A stretch of 64,000 bases of DNA from positions 1,302,001 through 1,366,000 of the forward strand of contig JALQBC010000003.1 in NCBI GenBank assembly GCA_023375675.1, read 5' to 3'. A model generated the notes under the pieces. The model was given only the letters and a program-made list of their open reading frames with translations, searched no databases and had not been told where the DNA came from. This DNA is from Cytospora piceicola (taxonomy: Eukaryota > Ascomycota > Sordariomycetes > Diaporthales > Cytosporaceae). Made by a program: the position numbers and the translations under genes. Shown piece after piece: positions 10,159 to 21,840 of the stretch; the first letter of the stretch is position 1; each line of letters opens with the position of its first letter.

Positions 10159-10741
10159 TTAGTAGTATTGGAGTAGTAAGCCAAGGCTCCGTGACAACCT
10201 TGGAAGACTGTTGGACACATGACGTACCGTCCGAAATTGCCTGGATGTCCAGCCAGCTTGTGACAACGTCTGCAAAGCGAGAGACAGGCCGAAATTCAGA
10301 GACACCCTGCTACCCTAGTTACATAGTGAATCCAGGTGGTTCAAAGCACATGCAGACCGATCATTCGACTGAATATGTAGTCACGTAGATGCTAGGCAGC
10401 ACGGCGTTGCGCGTGAAACGCGACTCTTTGCATGGGCAAGTTGGAGACAAAGTAGCTGCCGGCAGGCGTCCTGCAGACTCTGCAGCTTGACAATATCAAA
10501 CCGATTTCAATCTTACTGTGTCTAGGTACGTATCAAGTTTCGCCATACAACTTTTCGGTGAACTGCGATACCTTTCGTTTTTGGGCTTCTGTAACATTCT
10601 GAAGACTGCCCCTCATCTTTGGCAGAAGCAGTGGCTTGTAATATTAGAGCTTGCCCCGCCAAAACTCTCCATTGCTCATCGCCGAGTTTTCCTCAGCTTG
10701 CAAACCTTCACCACTCCATATCCACCAAAGCATCATAAACA

Positions 10742-12224
10742 ATGGACAGCGGCGGACCAAGTAACGGCCAGGAGGACATCGATTTGTACGGTGAGTAATA
10801 ATGCCTGGTTCTGATCAAATACAGACGACGCGGGCGCTCAGAAAACTTGACTAACCAAAACCAGAGCTCCTCGGAGTGGACAAGTCGGCAACCCCAGACC
10901 AGATCAAGAAGGCTTACAGAAAGGTGCGAGAGTTACATTGATAATTGCTGGTGGCGTTAGAACACAGTTGTTGACCATCTATATCTACAGGCCGCCCTGC
11001 AGCACCACCCCGACAAAGTACCCGAGGAGCGCCGCGAGGAATCCGAGGCAACGTTCAAGTCCGTCACCCAAGCATACGAGATCCTTCGCGATGACGAGAA
11101 GCGGGAACTGTACGACCAGTACGGCATGGCCGCCTTCGACCCCTCCCGAGGCCCCGGCGGTCCGGGCGGCCCCGAGGTCGACCTGAACGACATCCTCTCG
11201 CAGATGTTCGGCATGGGCGTTGGCGGCCAAGGAGGAGGCCCTCGGCGCCCACGCCGGGGCCGCGACGAGGAGCAGGAGTACAAGGTGACGCTGGAGGAGC
11301 TGTACAAGGGAAAGACCGTCAGGTTCTCCGCGAACAAGAAGGTCATCTGCAGCCAGTGCAAGGGCAGCGGCGCCAAGGAGAAGGTTAAGCCCCAGACCTG
11401 CGACCGCTGCAGGGGCAACGGTGTCCAGGAGGCCTTCCAACAGATCGGACCTGGAATGGTGCGGAGAGCGCAGGTGCAGTGTGACCACTGCACGGGCTCG
11501 GGCATGTACTACAAGGAGAAGGACCGCTGCAAGAAGTGCAAGGGCAAGCGCACCGTCGAGGAGATCAAGCCGCTGGAGATCTACATCCCAAGAGGCTCCC
11601 TGCAGGGCGATAAGATCAAGCTCGAGGGAGAGGCGGACCAGTTCCCCGATATGACCCCTGGTGATATCATCTTCACCCTTGTCGAGGAGCCGCATGACAT
11701 CTTCACCCGGGTCGGACACGACCTGTCCGCGGATCTGACCGTCACCCTGGCCGAGGCACTGTCTGGTTTCTCCAGGGTTGTCGTGAAGCACCTGGACGGA
11801 CGTGGAATCCACATCGACTTCCCCCGAGGCAAGATCCTCCGGCCAAACGAGGTGATCAAGGTCGAGGGAGAGGGTATGCCGATGAAGAGGGGCGATGCCA
11901 AGGGTGATCTCTACCTGATCGCCAAGATCGAGTTCCCCGAGAACGGCTGGATGAGTGATGACGAGTCCTTCGCGGCGCTGCAGAAGCTGTTGCCGCCCCC
12001 AGCAGCTCCGATCACTACCGACGAGGTGGATGACGTGGAGTACGAGGAGGACGTTGACATCGAAGAGGTAAGCACGACTACATATTACTACTGTTATGAT
12101 ACCCTGGTCACTAACCATGGTGTGCACACAGATGGGAGCTCACTCAGGAGACCCGCGTTTCGGAAACGAGTGGGAGGACGAGGAGGACGAGGAGGGAGGA
12201 GCCGCACAGTGCGCTACTCAGTAA
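10742..12224 (+). CDS. Class A (DnaJ type I) Hsp40 co-chaperone with CaaX box, Xdj1-like
   Basis: Exons 10742-10790, 10865-10923, 10991-12067 and 12132-12224 encode 425 residues. It is a J-protein that stimulates Hsp70 ATPase and holds unfolded substrates. The J domain (about 14-81) contains the catalytic HPD at 42-44. A short Gly/Pro region is followed by the zinc-finger module with CSQCKGSG (156), CDRCRGNG (173), CDHCTGSG (200) and a degenerate CKKCKGKR (216), then the two C-terminal beta-barrel domains. The last 30 residues, on a separate exon, end in an acidic stretch and CATQ, a farnesylation-type CaaX box like those of Ydj1-family proteins. The J-domain wording DLYELLGVDKSAT and the DLNDILSQMFGM segment resemble Xdj1-type proteins rather than Ydj1/Mas5. 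If the 64-bp last intron is kept, the frame stays open to 12244 and gives a basic tail without CaaX. Confidence 0.9.
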
Positions 12225-12910
12225 GAGGGTTACGTGATACATAGCCTTTTTCCTGCTCCTCCACGATTATGGGAGGATGAGGGCCCGTAGATTTGATGAC
12301 ATTGGGCCCGCAGGTAACTAGGGATGTTCTTGTACAGGATTCTGGATGCATCTTATAGCACGAGAGCGAGGGGTCCCACTCGATAGACAGAATTGAAGAA
12401 TACCGGCGGCTCCGGCAACTCTACAAAAGCTCTCACGGATACAGATATTCCATGCCTACAAAAGCCTTCGTGTTATGGACTTTTAGAAGTGCCAACCATA
12501 CCTATGTATGTAGACATTGTATCGAAAACTGCAGATGCTCCAGCGTCGTTCCGATGTTATCTGATGTACTATGCCGATTTAAGCTTCAATGTTTATAGGC
12601 GCCACGGCTCCAGAGGTTGCGACTCGCCAAAGTGGACCTTATCGTTATCTCCATGTGACTTTTAGCTGTGGCGCGGTGGCTGGTGAGTAGGGCTACTTGA
12701 GGCTTCCTTAGCGCTTCTGAAAACTTTCCAGTCAGCGCCCTTCAACCGCAACCCCATCGACGACGACCCTTCCCATTAACCCACCTAGCAACCGTCAAGG
12801 AAGTCAGGACAAGAAATCTGTCAAGGTACGCCCGAATTATTGCACCTCCGTCCAAGTACCATCGAAGTACTCTCATTTAATTGTCCTGTGTTACTGACAA
12901 CAGCGAAAAG
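12225..12910. other. Spacer and 5' leader of the eL32 gene
   Basis: Intergenic sequence. A likely 5' UTR intron of the ribosomal protein gene runs from GTACGC at 12826 to CAG at 12903, seven bases before the start codon. Nothing else recognised. Confidence 0.5.
12826..12903 (+). other. Probable 5' UTR intron of RPL32
   Basis: Donor AAG|GTACGC, branch-like TTACTGAC and acceptor AACAG enclose 78 bp just before the start codon. Leader introns are frequent in fungal ribosomal protein genes. Confidence 0.6.
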
Positions 12911-13676
12911 ATGGTTGCCGCAAAGAAGCACGTCCCTATTGTGAAGAAGCGTACGTTCCCACCGATCGAAAACTTCCCTCCCCAGATCACGACCTCTCGA
13001 CGACTATAGCGAAAGCGACGGAATGCGACTGTATGGCAGGATCATGTCGTCCTGCTGTCAATCGCATTCTTTCTCAGCAACTCCAACAATTATCGGTAGT
13101 GGGGCTCAGTTATTGACGGAATATTTTGTCTGCAGGCACAAAGCTCTTCAACCGCCACCAGAGCGACCGCTTCAAGTGTGTCGACCGATCATGGCGCAAG
13201 CCCAAGGGTATCGACAACCGTGTCCGTAGACGGTTCAGGGGTACCATTGCTATGCCCTCGGTACGTTTTCGACGATGACTCCGACCCACCTTGGGAACCT
13301 TTTAAAAGCAAGGGATCACAACGGAACTGCGAGAAGGACTGCGATGCTGATGATCGGTTTCTTTCGCGAATATAGATCGGCTATGGCTCCAACAAGAAGA
13401 CCCGCCACATGATGCCCTCCGGCCACAAGGCCTTCATCGTCAACAACGTTCGCGACGTCGAGCTGCTGCTGATGCACAACAAGACCTACGCCGCTGAGTA
13501 CGTCAATGCTCCCCAAGCCGACTGGCGGCTGAAATTTGGAAGAGAGATGGGCTGACATGAAAAACAGGATTGCCCACAACGTTTCCTCCCGAAAGCGTGT
13601 CGAGATCATCGCTCGTGCCAAGCAGCTGAGCGTCAAGGTCACCAACTCCAAGGCGAAGGTTACGACTGAGGTGTAA
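12911..13676 (+). CDS. RPL32: 60S ribosomal protein eL32
   Basis: Exons 12911-12950, 13136-13260, 13376-13497 and 13568-13676 give 131 residues, the usual size. It is a component of the large cytoplasmic ribosomal subunit. Family signatures are visible in order: [54 protein letters not shown], and the basic C-terminus with [11 protein letters not shown]. Introns are 185, 115 and 70 bp in phases 1, 0 and 2. The coding exons are tiny and arginine/lysine-rich. Confidence 0.96.
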
Positions 13677-15467
13677 ACGGTTTCATTTTCTCGGTGAATG
13701 CATGGGAACGGTCTTGCTTTTGGTCTGCGGGGGAAAACCACGATACTGGGCGCAGACATACCTCGATACCATTACCTCAGTGGTAGATGATGAATGAAGG
13801 GAATCGTCCAGTAATGGCAGTCTACGGCGTCGATTCGATTGGTCCAGATGGCTGTCTGGTGTGCGCGGATTAGCATCATCAAAAATGAAAACATATGAAC
13901 GCCACGGGTTCGAGTTCAGGTCCATTGAAGGAAACAAACACTTTGCACGGCTCCAGCGCTTGAAGCTTCACGATATACCCATCCCGGCCACCCGCCTTGC
14001 ATAGTTCATATGTCGACAGCTTTTCAGACTCTGGTCAATTGTGGAGGACACGGATACCAAGCCAACGGGCTTTTAAGCAATTGGCAGTGGATACCACTTA
14101 TGTATCCTGGTGTTCAGTAATTCGCTGACGGTTTCCAGGAACACGTCGTTCTCCCTTGCTTGACGCGCGATATTTTTTTCGAATCTGAGACGACCTTGCG
14201 TATGTAGAGCAGCGTTTCAATGAGAACCTTGGATGTTGAACCTGCCAGTGGAGACTGCGGCTTCCGACTTCCCTTCTGGACTTCCGTCAAAGACTCTATT
14301 CTTGAAGCAGGCCATTTCGTTCCAAGCGAAATGTGATCATGCAGAGGCGTTCACGAACTTCGTAATATCCGACCTGTTGACACTGATTAACATTTTCGCA
14401 ACCTATCTAGGTAACTTTCCATCTGTGGCACAGCCTAGCGAGACGACATCCTCGTTCGACATTAAGCGGTTCAGAGCGCTGTCCCCCCACGACAAGAACC
14501 TGTGGTTATCTTCGAGGGCTCATGCTCGCTACTCTCCCTCGTGAGGACAAGGACGAAGAAGTCATTGGATATGATACGGAGGGCGAATGACGCGACGGAT
14601 ACTTTCTGTTTGGGCTGAGTAAGGAGAACAATGGGTCTGGCTACGCCGTTCTCTTCCTCTTCTTGCATGTGAGCCTGGTAGACGTATCAATTTCGGAAGC
14701 CAGAAATAACATTTTGAAATATTTCTGTATTGATCTCCGAGGTTTTCTTTTTTCGTCGGTCGCCATTGCAATCGTGGCATTTCAGGTCTTACTCCGGCTT
14801 TACTGTCGAAGAGGCTATAAGTAGACATACCGGAGGTTGCATTCTTCACATGCAAAATGGACCCCAATCCGCATATGCAAGCAGCATTTACAGGGGCTCG
14901 GTCTTCAGTACATTCTTGCCCCCAATCAGTGGCACGCAACTCCATAGCGGTGCCAAAATCTTGCAGTTCTGTCCACAACAGTGGGTTGAGCAACGACGTT
15001 TGAGGCAGGTAGAACAAGCTATTTCTCGATACTTGTCACGCAAGTGCCACAAAGGAAGCCAAAGATAAGGCAGTGACTACTTGAAACACAGCAAACTCCC
15101 TTCCCAACCCGATCTAGAAGGAAGCTCACCGAGGTCGTTGCTCACTCGTTTACCGTCGCTAGCCGTCACACGCCACAACAAGTACCAACGCTTGGCCGGG
15201 GGGCGAATCCTCATCGTGTCATCCATTCATTGTCTTACCACATTCCACTTGACACTTGGCCGCCTGAAATAGTCAATCTGGTCTTTGCTGGCTTTCTTCT
15301 TTTATTCAACGATCATATATTCTGACTAGCAGCACATCTGCACGCTTTCCTCCTCCATCCCTTCTCTCGTTTCACCACTGATACCACTGCTAGTAACCGT
15401 ATCGCTTATTTTGCCCCTCCCCGTCACCGGTATCATCAATCTCGTTGTAACTTGTTTACTTTTCACA
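13677..15467. other. Intergenic region before cystathionine beta-synthase gene
   Basis: About 1.8 kb without a supported gene. Short open frames on both strands (for example 14233-14544 and 14562-15017) show no family motif or fungal codon bias. The final 180 bases are pyrimidine-rich, like a promoter and leader for the next gene. Confidence 0.45.
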
Positions 15468-17189
15468 ATGGCGTCGGCAGATGGAAGCTTTACCGGTGGT
15501 CTTTCTCAATTTGCTGAGCCCCTCATCAAGGCCCTGAGCAATGGCGATGGCGAGATCGGTGTAGCAGATGCGACGAAGCTGATTGGTAACACTCCGCTGG
15601 TGCGGTTGAACAAGATTCCCCAGTCTCTGGGGATCAAAGCAAAGGTCTATGCGAAAGTCGAGCTCTCAAATGCCGGCGGCTCTGTCAAGGACCGGATAGC
15701 ACTCCGAATGATCGAGGAGGCCGAGAAGAGTGGCAGAATCAAGCCCGGCGATACATTGATCGAGCCTACGAGTGGAAATACGTGAGTTGACCTCCCAGTT
15801 CTTAGCCTTGGAAAAGGGCTTTTCGTGCAAGACAGGGTTGTTGACAAGGATTCGAATGGCAGCGGAATCGGCCTTGCCCTCGTTGGCGCCATAAAGGGCT
15901 ATAAAACCATCATCACCCTCCCGGAGAAGATGTCCGCCGAGAAAGTGTCCGTCCTGCGTGCCCTGGGCGCCACTATTATTCGCACCCCGACACAGGCTGC
16001 TTGGGATAGTCCCGAGTCACACATTGGCGTTGCACGAAGACTACAAAAGGAGATACCCCGCGCGCACATCCTCGACCAGTACACCAACGTCGACAACCCG
16101 AGGGCGCACGAGTTCGGCACTGCCGAGGAAATCTGGGACCAGACCCACGGAAAGGTGACGGCGATTGTTGCCGGCGCTGGAACAGGTGGTACTATCTCGG
16201 GTATCGCAAAGGGCATCAGGAAACACAACAAGGACGTCAAGATCATCGCCGCGGATCCGTTTGGGAGTATCTTGGCGCTGCCGGAAACCCTGAATCAGGG
16301 CGATCTGGCGAATATCCCATACAAGGTTGAGGGAATAGGGTATGACTTCATCCCCGACGTGCTGGACCGCGAGGTAGTGGACAAGTGGTACAAGACGGAA
16401 GATAGGGAGTCTTTCATGTTTGCGCGGCGCCTGATTGCCGAGGAGGGTCTGTTGGTGGGTGGGTCGTCTGGTTCCGCAATGGCTGCTATGGTCCGAGGTG
16501 TGAAGGACTTGGGTCTTGGTGAGGACGACCATGTCGTGGTGGTGCTCCCGGACAGCATCAGGAGCTATCTTTCCAAGTTTGCAGATGATGACTGGCTCGC
16601 TGCCAATGATCTCCTGCCGTCTGTCAACGGCGCAGAGGTTGAAGCTGCGGCACAGAAGAAGAGGAGAGCGAGTGATCCTTACGGCGGCGCAACCATCAGG
16701 TCTCTGCGGTTGAAGCCTGTCACCAGCGTCCTCAGCTCGCAGCAATGTGCGGACGCCATCGAGACAATGCGGGACAAGGGATTCGACCAGCTACCTGTCC
16801 TGTCGCCTACAGGCGGCAAGCTTGTTGGTTTGGTCACACTCGGCAACCTGCTCTCATATGTCTCCCGTGGCCGCGCCACCGCCACCAGCCTGGTGAGCGA
16901 CGTGATGTTCGACTTCAGCAAGATCGACGAGGTGGTGACTGACCCCCGCGACATAATGAAGGCCGAGGAAGGTGCGAACAAGAGCAAGCAGAGGCGGCAC
17001 TTTGTGGAGATCACAATGGATACGCCACTCACGATCCTGAGCAAGTTCCTCGAGTATAACAGTGCCGCAGTCGTGACGGAAAAGAAGGGCGATGGGCAGA
17101 AGCCCGTGGCTGTGGTCACGAAGGTGGACTTGCTCACGCATATGATCAAGGAGTCGAAGAAAACCCCGGCTGATGGAGGTTCCGCTTGA
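15468..17189 (+). CDS. CYS4: Cystathionine beta-synthase
   Basis: Exons 15468-15781 and 15863-17189 (81-bp intron, phase 2) give 546 residues. The cytosolic PLP enzyme condenses serine with homocysteine to cystathionine, the first step of reverse transsulfuration. Visible signatures: [11 protein letters not shown], the PLP-binding Lys74 in [24 protein letters not shown] across the splice junction, the phosphate-binding loop [10 protein letters not shown], and VGGSSGSAM. The C-terminal third (about 390-540) is a tandem CBS-domain module starting [15 protein letters not shown], with a long insert before the second CBS repeat. No N-terminal heme-binding Cys-Pro region is seen, as in yeast. The start at 15468 (CACAATGGCG) is preferred over the in-frame ATG at 15411, which would add a hydrophobic leader inconsistent with a cytosolic enzyme. 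Confidence 0.95.
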
Positions 17190-17551
17190 TTACGAAGTTG
17201 ATTTTACTGGCATGAGTAGCGACGCTTCATGGCTTATCTCAGCGTTCTGTTGTTGGTTCAGTTACAGTATTGGCGTCGACGGGCCTAGACTCAACTTCTG
17301 GGGGCTTGGGAAGGACAGATAGATACTCTAGATTAGACCAGACCATGCAGCTCACACCCAAGACCGCGCTTTGCGCAAAGAACATGCTGTTTTATACATC
17401 GAGGCACGCGTGGTTGTTAGCATGACGAGACGAAGCCATGTGGGCAACCTCTATCTGCTAAAGAGTTACACCGCTTTGCACGGTGAGTATAGCTCATAAT
17501 CTTGGAAGTGACAAATCATTATTATGTATTAGGCAGATTGGTAGCCATGAT
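17190..17551. other. Convergent 3' spacer
   Basis: Region between the stop codons of the cystathionine beta-synthase and SRP receptor beta genes. It should hold both 3' ends. Nothing else recognised. Confidence 0.5.
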
Positions 17552-18523
17552 TTAGCTATGCTTTCGGTCTCCCTGCCAGACAGATATCCTGCTCACCATC
17601 CATTTCCACCATGCGTCGACACCCGGACCATCGCCAATGATATTGCCGCTGATGACATAGACCTCGGTATCAAACTCCCGCATCTGGTCAAACTTGAAGT
17701 CGCCACTGCCGTACTCTCCCAGCCAGTCGTCGGCCTCCTCGCCCCCGGCAGCAAGCTCTTCCTGGCCGACGCCGGAGTCCAGCAGGCCCTTGCTCCTGGT
17801 CCGCCGTATCCTCCCCAGCTCCTTCTCGAGATTGTTCTTGACCAGCTTCGCGGGGAGCGCGGTGAACAGGTCGGTCTTGTTGGCGGCGACGAGCACGGGG
17901 ATGGCGTAGGGGGCCTTGCTCGTCTTGGTGGCGCCCATGCGCCTCTGCAGGGCCAGCAGCACCTCGTACAGGTAGGCGGCGGCCTCGGCCAGGGCGGCGG
18001 GCTCCGAGAGGGCGGCGGCGTCGACGACGAAGACGACGGCCTTGAGCCTGGTGGACAGGGCGCCCTCGGCGGAGAGGCGGCCCCGGGCGTAGTGCCGCAG
18101 CTTGCCGTGGCCGGGGGTGTCGACGAGGGTGAAGCGGTTGGCGACGGCGCCCTGAGCGTCCAGGTCGTCGCGCCACGAGCTCGACGCGTCCTCGCTGACG
18201 GCCAGCTCGATGGCCGACCAGGTCTGGCTCGTGTGCGTGTCCGAGGGCGTGGCGGCGTCGCGGCGCTCGAAGAGCGTGTGCAGGGCCGTCTTGCCGGCGC
18301 CCGAGGGGCCCGTCAGCAGGATCGAGGGGAGGACGGTATAGGTCGTCGACTGGGTCACCCAGAAGTGCATCAGCACGGGCACCAGGAGGACGATGAGCCA
18401 GCCGATGACGAACACGGGCGTCGAGGGCGTCATGATCAGCACGACGAAGTCCTTGATGGCTTCGGCCGCCTTGGCCGCCGTCGCGGGGAGCTTGTCCATT
18501 GCCACGGCAGAAAATGTGTCCAT
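17552..18523 (-). CDS. SRP102: Signal recognition particle receptor subunit beta
   Basis: Intronless, 323 residues. This ER-membrane GTPase anchors the SRP receptor alpha subunit and helps dock ribosomes for co-translational translocation. A single hydrophobic segment at about residues 35-56 (STPVFVIGWLIVLLVPVL) precedes a small-GTPase fold: G1 GPSGAGKT (72-79), G3 DTPGH (135-139) and G4 NKTD (215-218). The variable segment with TRSKGLLDSGVG and the C-terminal WWKWMV are in the usual places for fungal members. The start at 18523 is chosen because frames further upstream give cysteine-rich sequence from a CACACA repeat. A second ATG at 18499 is also possible. A long open frame on the opposite strand is a GC-codon shadow. 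Confidence 0.93.
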   Translation of the reverse strand: MDTFSAVAMDKLPATAAKAAEAIKDFVVLIMTPSTPVFVIGWLIVLLVPVLMHFWVTQSTTYTVLPSILLTGPSGAGKTALHTLFERRDAATPSDTHTSQTWSAIELAVSEDASSSWRDDLDAQGAVANRFTLVDTPGHGKLRHYARGRLSAEGALSTRLKAVVFVVDAAALSEPAALAEAAAYLYEVLLALQRRMGATKTSKAPYAIPVLVAANKTDLFTALPAKLVKNNLEKELGRIRRTRSKGLLDSGVGQEELAAGGEEADDWLGEYGSGDFKFDQMREFDTEVYVISGNIIGDGPGVDAWWKWMVSRISVWQGDRKHS

Positions 18524-19491
18524 TGTCGCGGGATGTTTGTATTTGCTGTGCCGTCTTTGCTCACAAACTCTCGGTTCGGGGTGCTGTTTGAAGACTGGTG
18601 GGTGTTTGCCGTTCCAGTTCCAACGTGGCTTGTTGGAGGAGAACTGTCGAGATGAAATACAGGATAGACACACACACACACACACCCCTGACAGGCTGTA
18701 AGGTTGTCCTTGTAGACAAGGGATCGTCGTGGAAGACTAAGCTTCCGTGTCGTACGGTGGGGTGTTCTTGAGCTAGCTGGGCAGCTGGGGTGATCTGAGG
18801 CTCGTACGTTCCGAAAGTTGAGTAGATTGGTAAGATGGAGCAGGGGACATTTCTAGCGCGAAGCAGTCAGGCCGTCCAAGCTTCCATATGGGTGAGTGCC
18901 ACGGTTGCAAAGCTAAGGGTCGTCTTCGCGGCTGCGGCTGCGGCACTGCACAAAATGATGAGACATAGGCGCCAAGAAAAAAAAAAGAGGCGAGTGCGGC
19001 GGCCGGCAAGACTTGCTAGGTGAAAACATGGGTTGTGTACGCAGTAATCAGTATTCCGCAGCGTACCATGGCACCCCTGTAACCACCTACTTTAGGTACC
19101 TAGGTACGACCTTAGGTACGTACTTGTGGTACTGTGCCGTATTACTTTGGTTGGTGAAGGAGCGCAAGCAATCACACCGGTCACTCTTCTACGTTTTCTA
19201 ACCGACCTACCCACCTCATTCCTCCTTCCCTTTCTCCTCAGGAAGCTGTCACTTCTGGGTGATCCACCGATAACTGTGTGACCTCAATTGTCGACGTTTT
19301 GAATGATTCATATTGCTATGCCGTCTCTCTGCATGACCGGCCTGTGATTTCCAAAGTACTGCGCAGTGTGCAAGACCGCCCCGTCCGGCTCAACATCCAT
19401 CCGACGTCCTCCACGAGTCCGAAACCGAACTACCGCCAGCTTACTGTCGCGAGCGAACTGGAGTCGAGCTGGCGGGTGATATTAGCACATC
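18524..19491. other. Divergent promoter region of SRP102 and AKR1
   Basis: Contains a short (CA)n tract (18668-18688) and a palindromic ACCTAGGT cluster (19090-19128). A CT-rich tract at about 19200-19245 fits a leader for AKR1. No gene seen. Confidence 0.5.
19090..19128. repeat. ACCTAGGT-family palindromic repeat
   Basis: TTTAGGTACCTAGGTACG followed by a diverged copy (TTAGGTACGTAC). It lies in the shared promoter of two divergent genes. Confidence 0.65.
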
Positions 19492-21840
19492 ATGGCGAAC
19501 AAAGAAACCCACAGCTCGGGCGCGCCCATACAGCCGTCCTCGAAAGGTGCAAAGGCAGAACCTCAAGTCAACCCGGATGTCGAGCTGGGCAACCTGGCTA
19601 ATGGCGATGGTGCCGAGCCAGACATGGATATAATGCAGATTGCCAGGACAGGGAACGTACCGGCCATGGGGAAGCTGTTCGAGTCAAAGGAGTACGATGC
19701 TACCTACTCTGACGACGAGGGCATCACTGCGCTACATGTACGCCACCCTCTTCTTCTCCAGACCAGTGCAATATGAAACCGGTGCAATACGCTTTGCTGA
19801 CATGTGTATCTATCTTCCTTCCTAGTGGGCTGCCATCAACAACCAGTATGGAATGTGCAAGTACCTGATCGAACAAGGGGCCGAGATAAATAAAAAGGGC
19901 GGAGAATCTGTGGCCACTCCGCTGCAATGGGCTGCCCAACGGTGCCATTACTACACCGTCCATCTGCTCCTACAGCACGGCGCCGACCCCCTGATCACAG
20001 ATGCGCAGGGATATAATACGTTACATATCAGCACCTTTAATGGTAACGTGCTATTGCTGACGCTTCTTTTGCATACCGGCATACCCGTCGACGTCCTGGA
20101 CAGCTATGGGCACACAGGGCTTATGTGGGCCGCGTACAAGGGCTTCCCGGCATGTGTGGACGTCTTCCTTCGATGGGGTGCGAGTGTGCACGCGAGAGAC
20201 GAGCAAGGTTTTACGGCGTTGCACTGGGCGCTCGTCAAGGGCAGCCTGGGGTGCATCCAGAAGTTGATCGAGTACGGCGCCGACCGCTTCGCCAAGACGG
20301 ATACCGGCAAGACGCCCGCCACCACGGCCGAGGAGCTTAAGACGCTGGCCGCATGGCACAAGGCCCTCAAGGAGTGCGGGTACGACGAGGACGGCCACAT
20401 CATCACGCCCAATTTTCCAGGAGCCAGCTACTTGCTCAAGGACAGGCGAGGCTTTGTCACGAAATTCACCTTCCTGTGGCCCGTGCTGATTGTATGGAGC
20501 ATGATGGCCATCATGGCCGGCATGCCGGTCTTTGCTGGAGTGCCGATTGCACTGGCTGCTGGCTACATCTTGCAAGAGGTTGCGAAACGAGTCCTGACTT
20601 ATGCCCCGCCGGATATGCGCCAGTTCCAACGGACGCCGTGGATGGCTGGCATCTTCTCGGCATCTTTATTCCTAGTGGGCTTGAACTGGTTCTTCAGGGT
20701 CATGCCTGCTACGACTTTCGGAGCCGATGGCGAGCACCGGCATCTATTCTTGAACCTGTGCTTCGGTGGCTTCCTTGGCTCCTGTGCCTGGTTCTATTAC
20801 TGTTGCATGGTCTTCGACCCGGGCTTCGTGCCCAAGATGAACGGCATGGCGCAACAGAAGGCCGTCATCGACGAATTGATCAGCATCTGGAAGTATGATG
20901 AGGCAAATTTCTGTGTGCAGTGTATGATCAGAACGCCCCTGCGAAGCAAGCACTGCCGGAGGTGCCAGCGATGTGTGGCGCGCCATGACCAGTGAGTATC
21001 TACCATCCTCGACGTTGCAAGCGGCGCCGAGCTAACAACTTCTACAGCCATTGTCCTTGGGTGTATAACTGCGTTGGTGTCAATAACCACCGACACTTCT
21101 TCCTCTACCTTGTTAATCTGACATTGAGCATCTTCGTGCTCGACGGTATTATCTACTATTACTATACAGCCGCCATGGTCAACGCCTCCGACCAGTGCAA
21201 CATCTTTGGCCCCATTGTGTGCCAGATCATCAACACCGATACCTACACATTACTCCTCTCCATCTGGGCGAACCTGCAACTTACTTGGGTCGGTATGCTC
21301 CTCCTCGTACAGTTCATCCAGGTCGCCAGGGCAATGACGACGTATGAGAACATGTTTGGCGTCAATAACGTCGGCGCCAGCTCTCTCACGTCAGCATTCA
21401 CCTCGACCGGCGCGCCGCTGGACCCCAACCACCCCGAGGCCATGCCACCTTCCGGGGCGGCGGCGAAGCCCGACGCGGCGGGACACGGGCACCACGGGCA
21501 CAAGCACGGCGGCGGCGGCGGCTTCTTCAAGGACATGAGCAAGCTCCTGGGCGTGGACGCGTTCATCGAGACGGCGACGGGCCGGGGCGCGGCGGCGGGC
21601 GGCAAGAACAAGAAGCGCAAGGGCAAGAACCCGTACAGCAGGGGCTGCCTCACGAACTGCAAGGACTTCTGGTGCGACTCGGCGCCCGTGTTCGGGCCGC
21701 GCGAGAACGGCACTGCCATGTTCAACGGCCACGTGGTGAACTACTCTGAGATGTACGAGAGCCCCGCGCTGATGCAGTTCGCCGGGAGGGGGAGGGACAG
21801 GAGGGGAGCGTACGAGGCTGTTGGGGGCGAGGAGGTGTGA
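19492..21840 (+). CDS. AKR1: Ankyrin-repeat DHHC palmitoyltransferase Akr1
   Basis: Exons 19492-19737, 19826-20991 and 21048-21840 (introns of 88 and 56 bp) encode 734 residues. This Golgi/endosomal multi-spanning S-acyltransferase attaches palmitate to cysteines of substrate proteins. Five to six ankyrin repeats (about 60-265; for example GITALHWAAINNQYGMC, TPLQWAAQRCHYYTVHLL) precede two pairs of membrane segments. The zinc-binding cysteine-rich domain holds CVQCMIRTPLRSKHCRRCQRC and the catalytic DHHC (470-473), built across the second splice junction, followed by PW. The motif is DHHC, not the DHYC of budding yeast Akr1. The cytosolic tail has a His/Gly-rich patch (GHGHHGHKHGGGGG) and a basic KNKKRKGK patch. 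RCE1 follows 825 bp downstream on the same strand. Confidence 0.95.

Larger units (their letters stand above)
9158..10741. other. Divergent intergenic region between GluRS and J-protein genes
   Basis: Contains a TATA-like box on the plus strand with a pyrimidine-rich leader (9520-9600) that could drive an unannotated short transcript, a GC-rich GGCGGC-type patch (about 9430-9475), and a palindromic ACCTAGGT cluster (10115-10158). Open frames here show no family motif. Confidence 0.45.

Noticed and set aside
10985..12127. 380-codon minus-strand frame over the J-protein gene
   Set aside because: Antisense shadow; composition is Leu/Val-rich without motif, and the plus strand encodes a complete J domain and zinc finger.
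13905..13925. tRNA T-loop-like GGGTTCGAGTTC
   Set aside because: No D-arm, anticodon arm or acceptor stem can be drawn in the surrounding bases.
17483..18655. 390-codon open frame on the plus strand over the SRP receptor beta gene
   Set aside because: Antisense shadow of a GC-rich gene; the translation is Gly/Val/Arg-heavy and lacks any family motif, whereas the minus strand has all G motifs.
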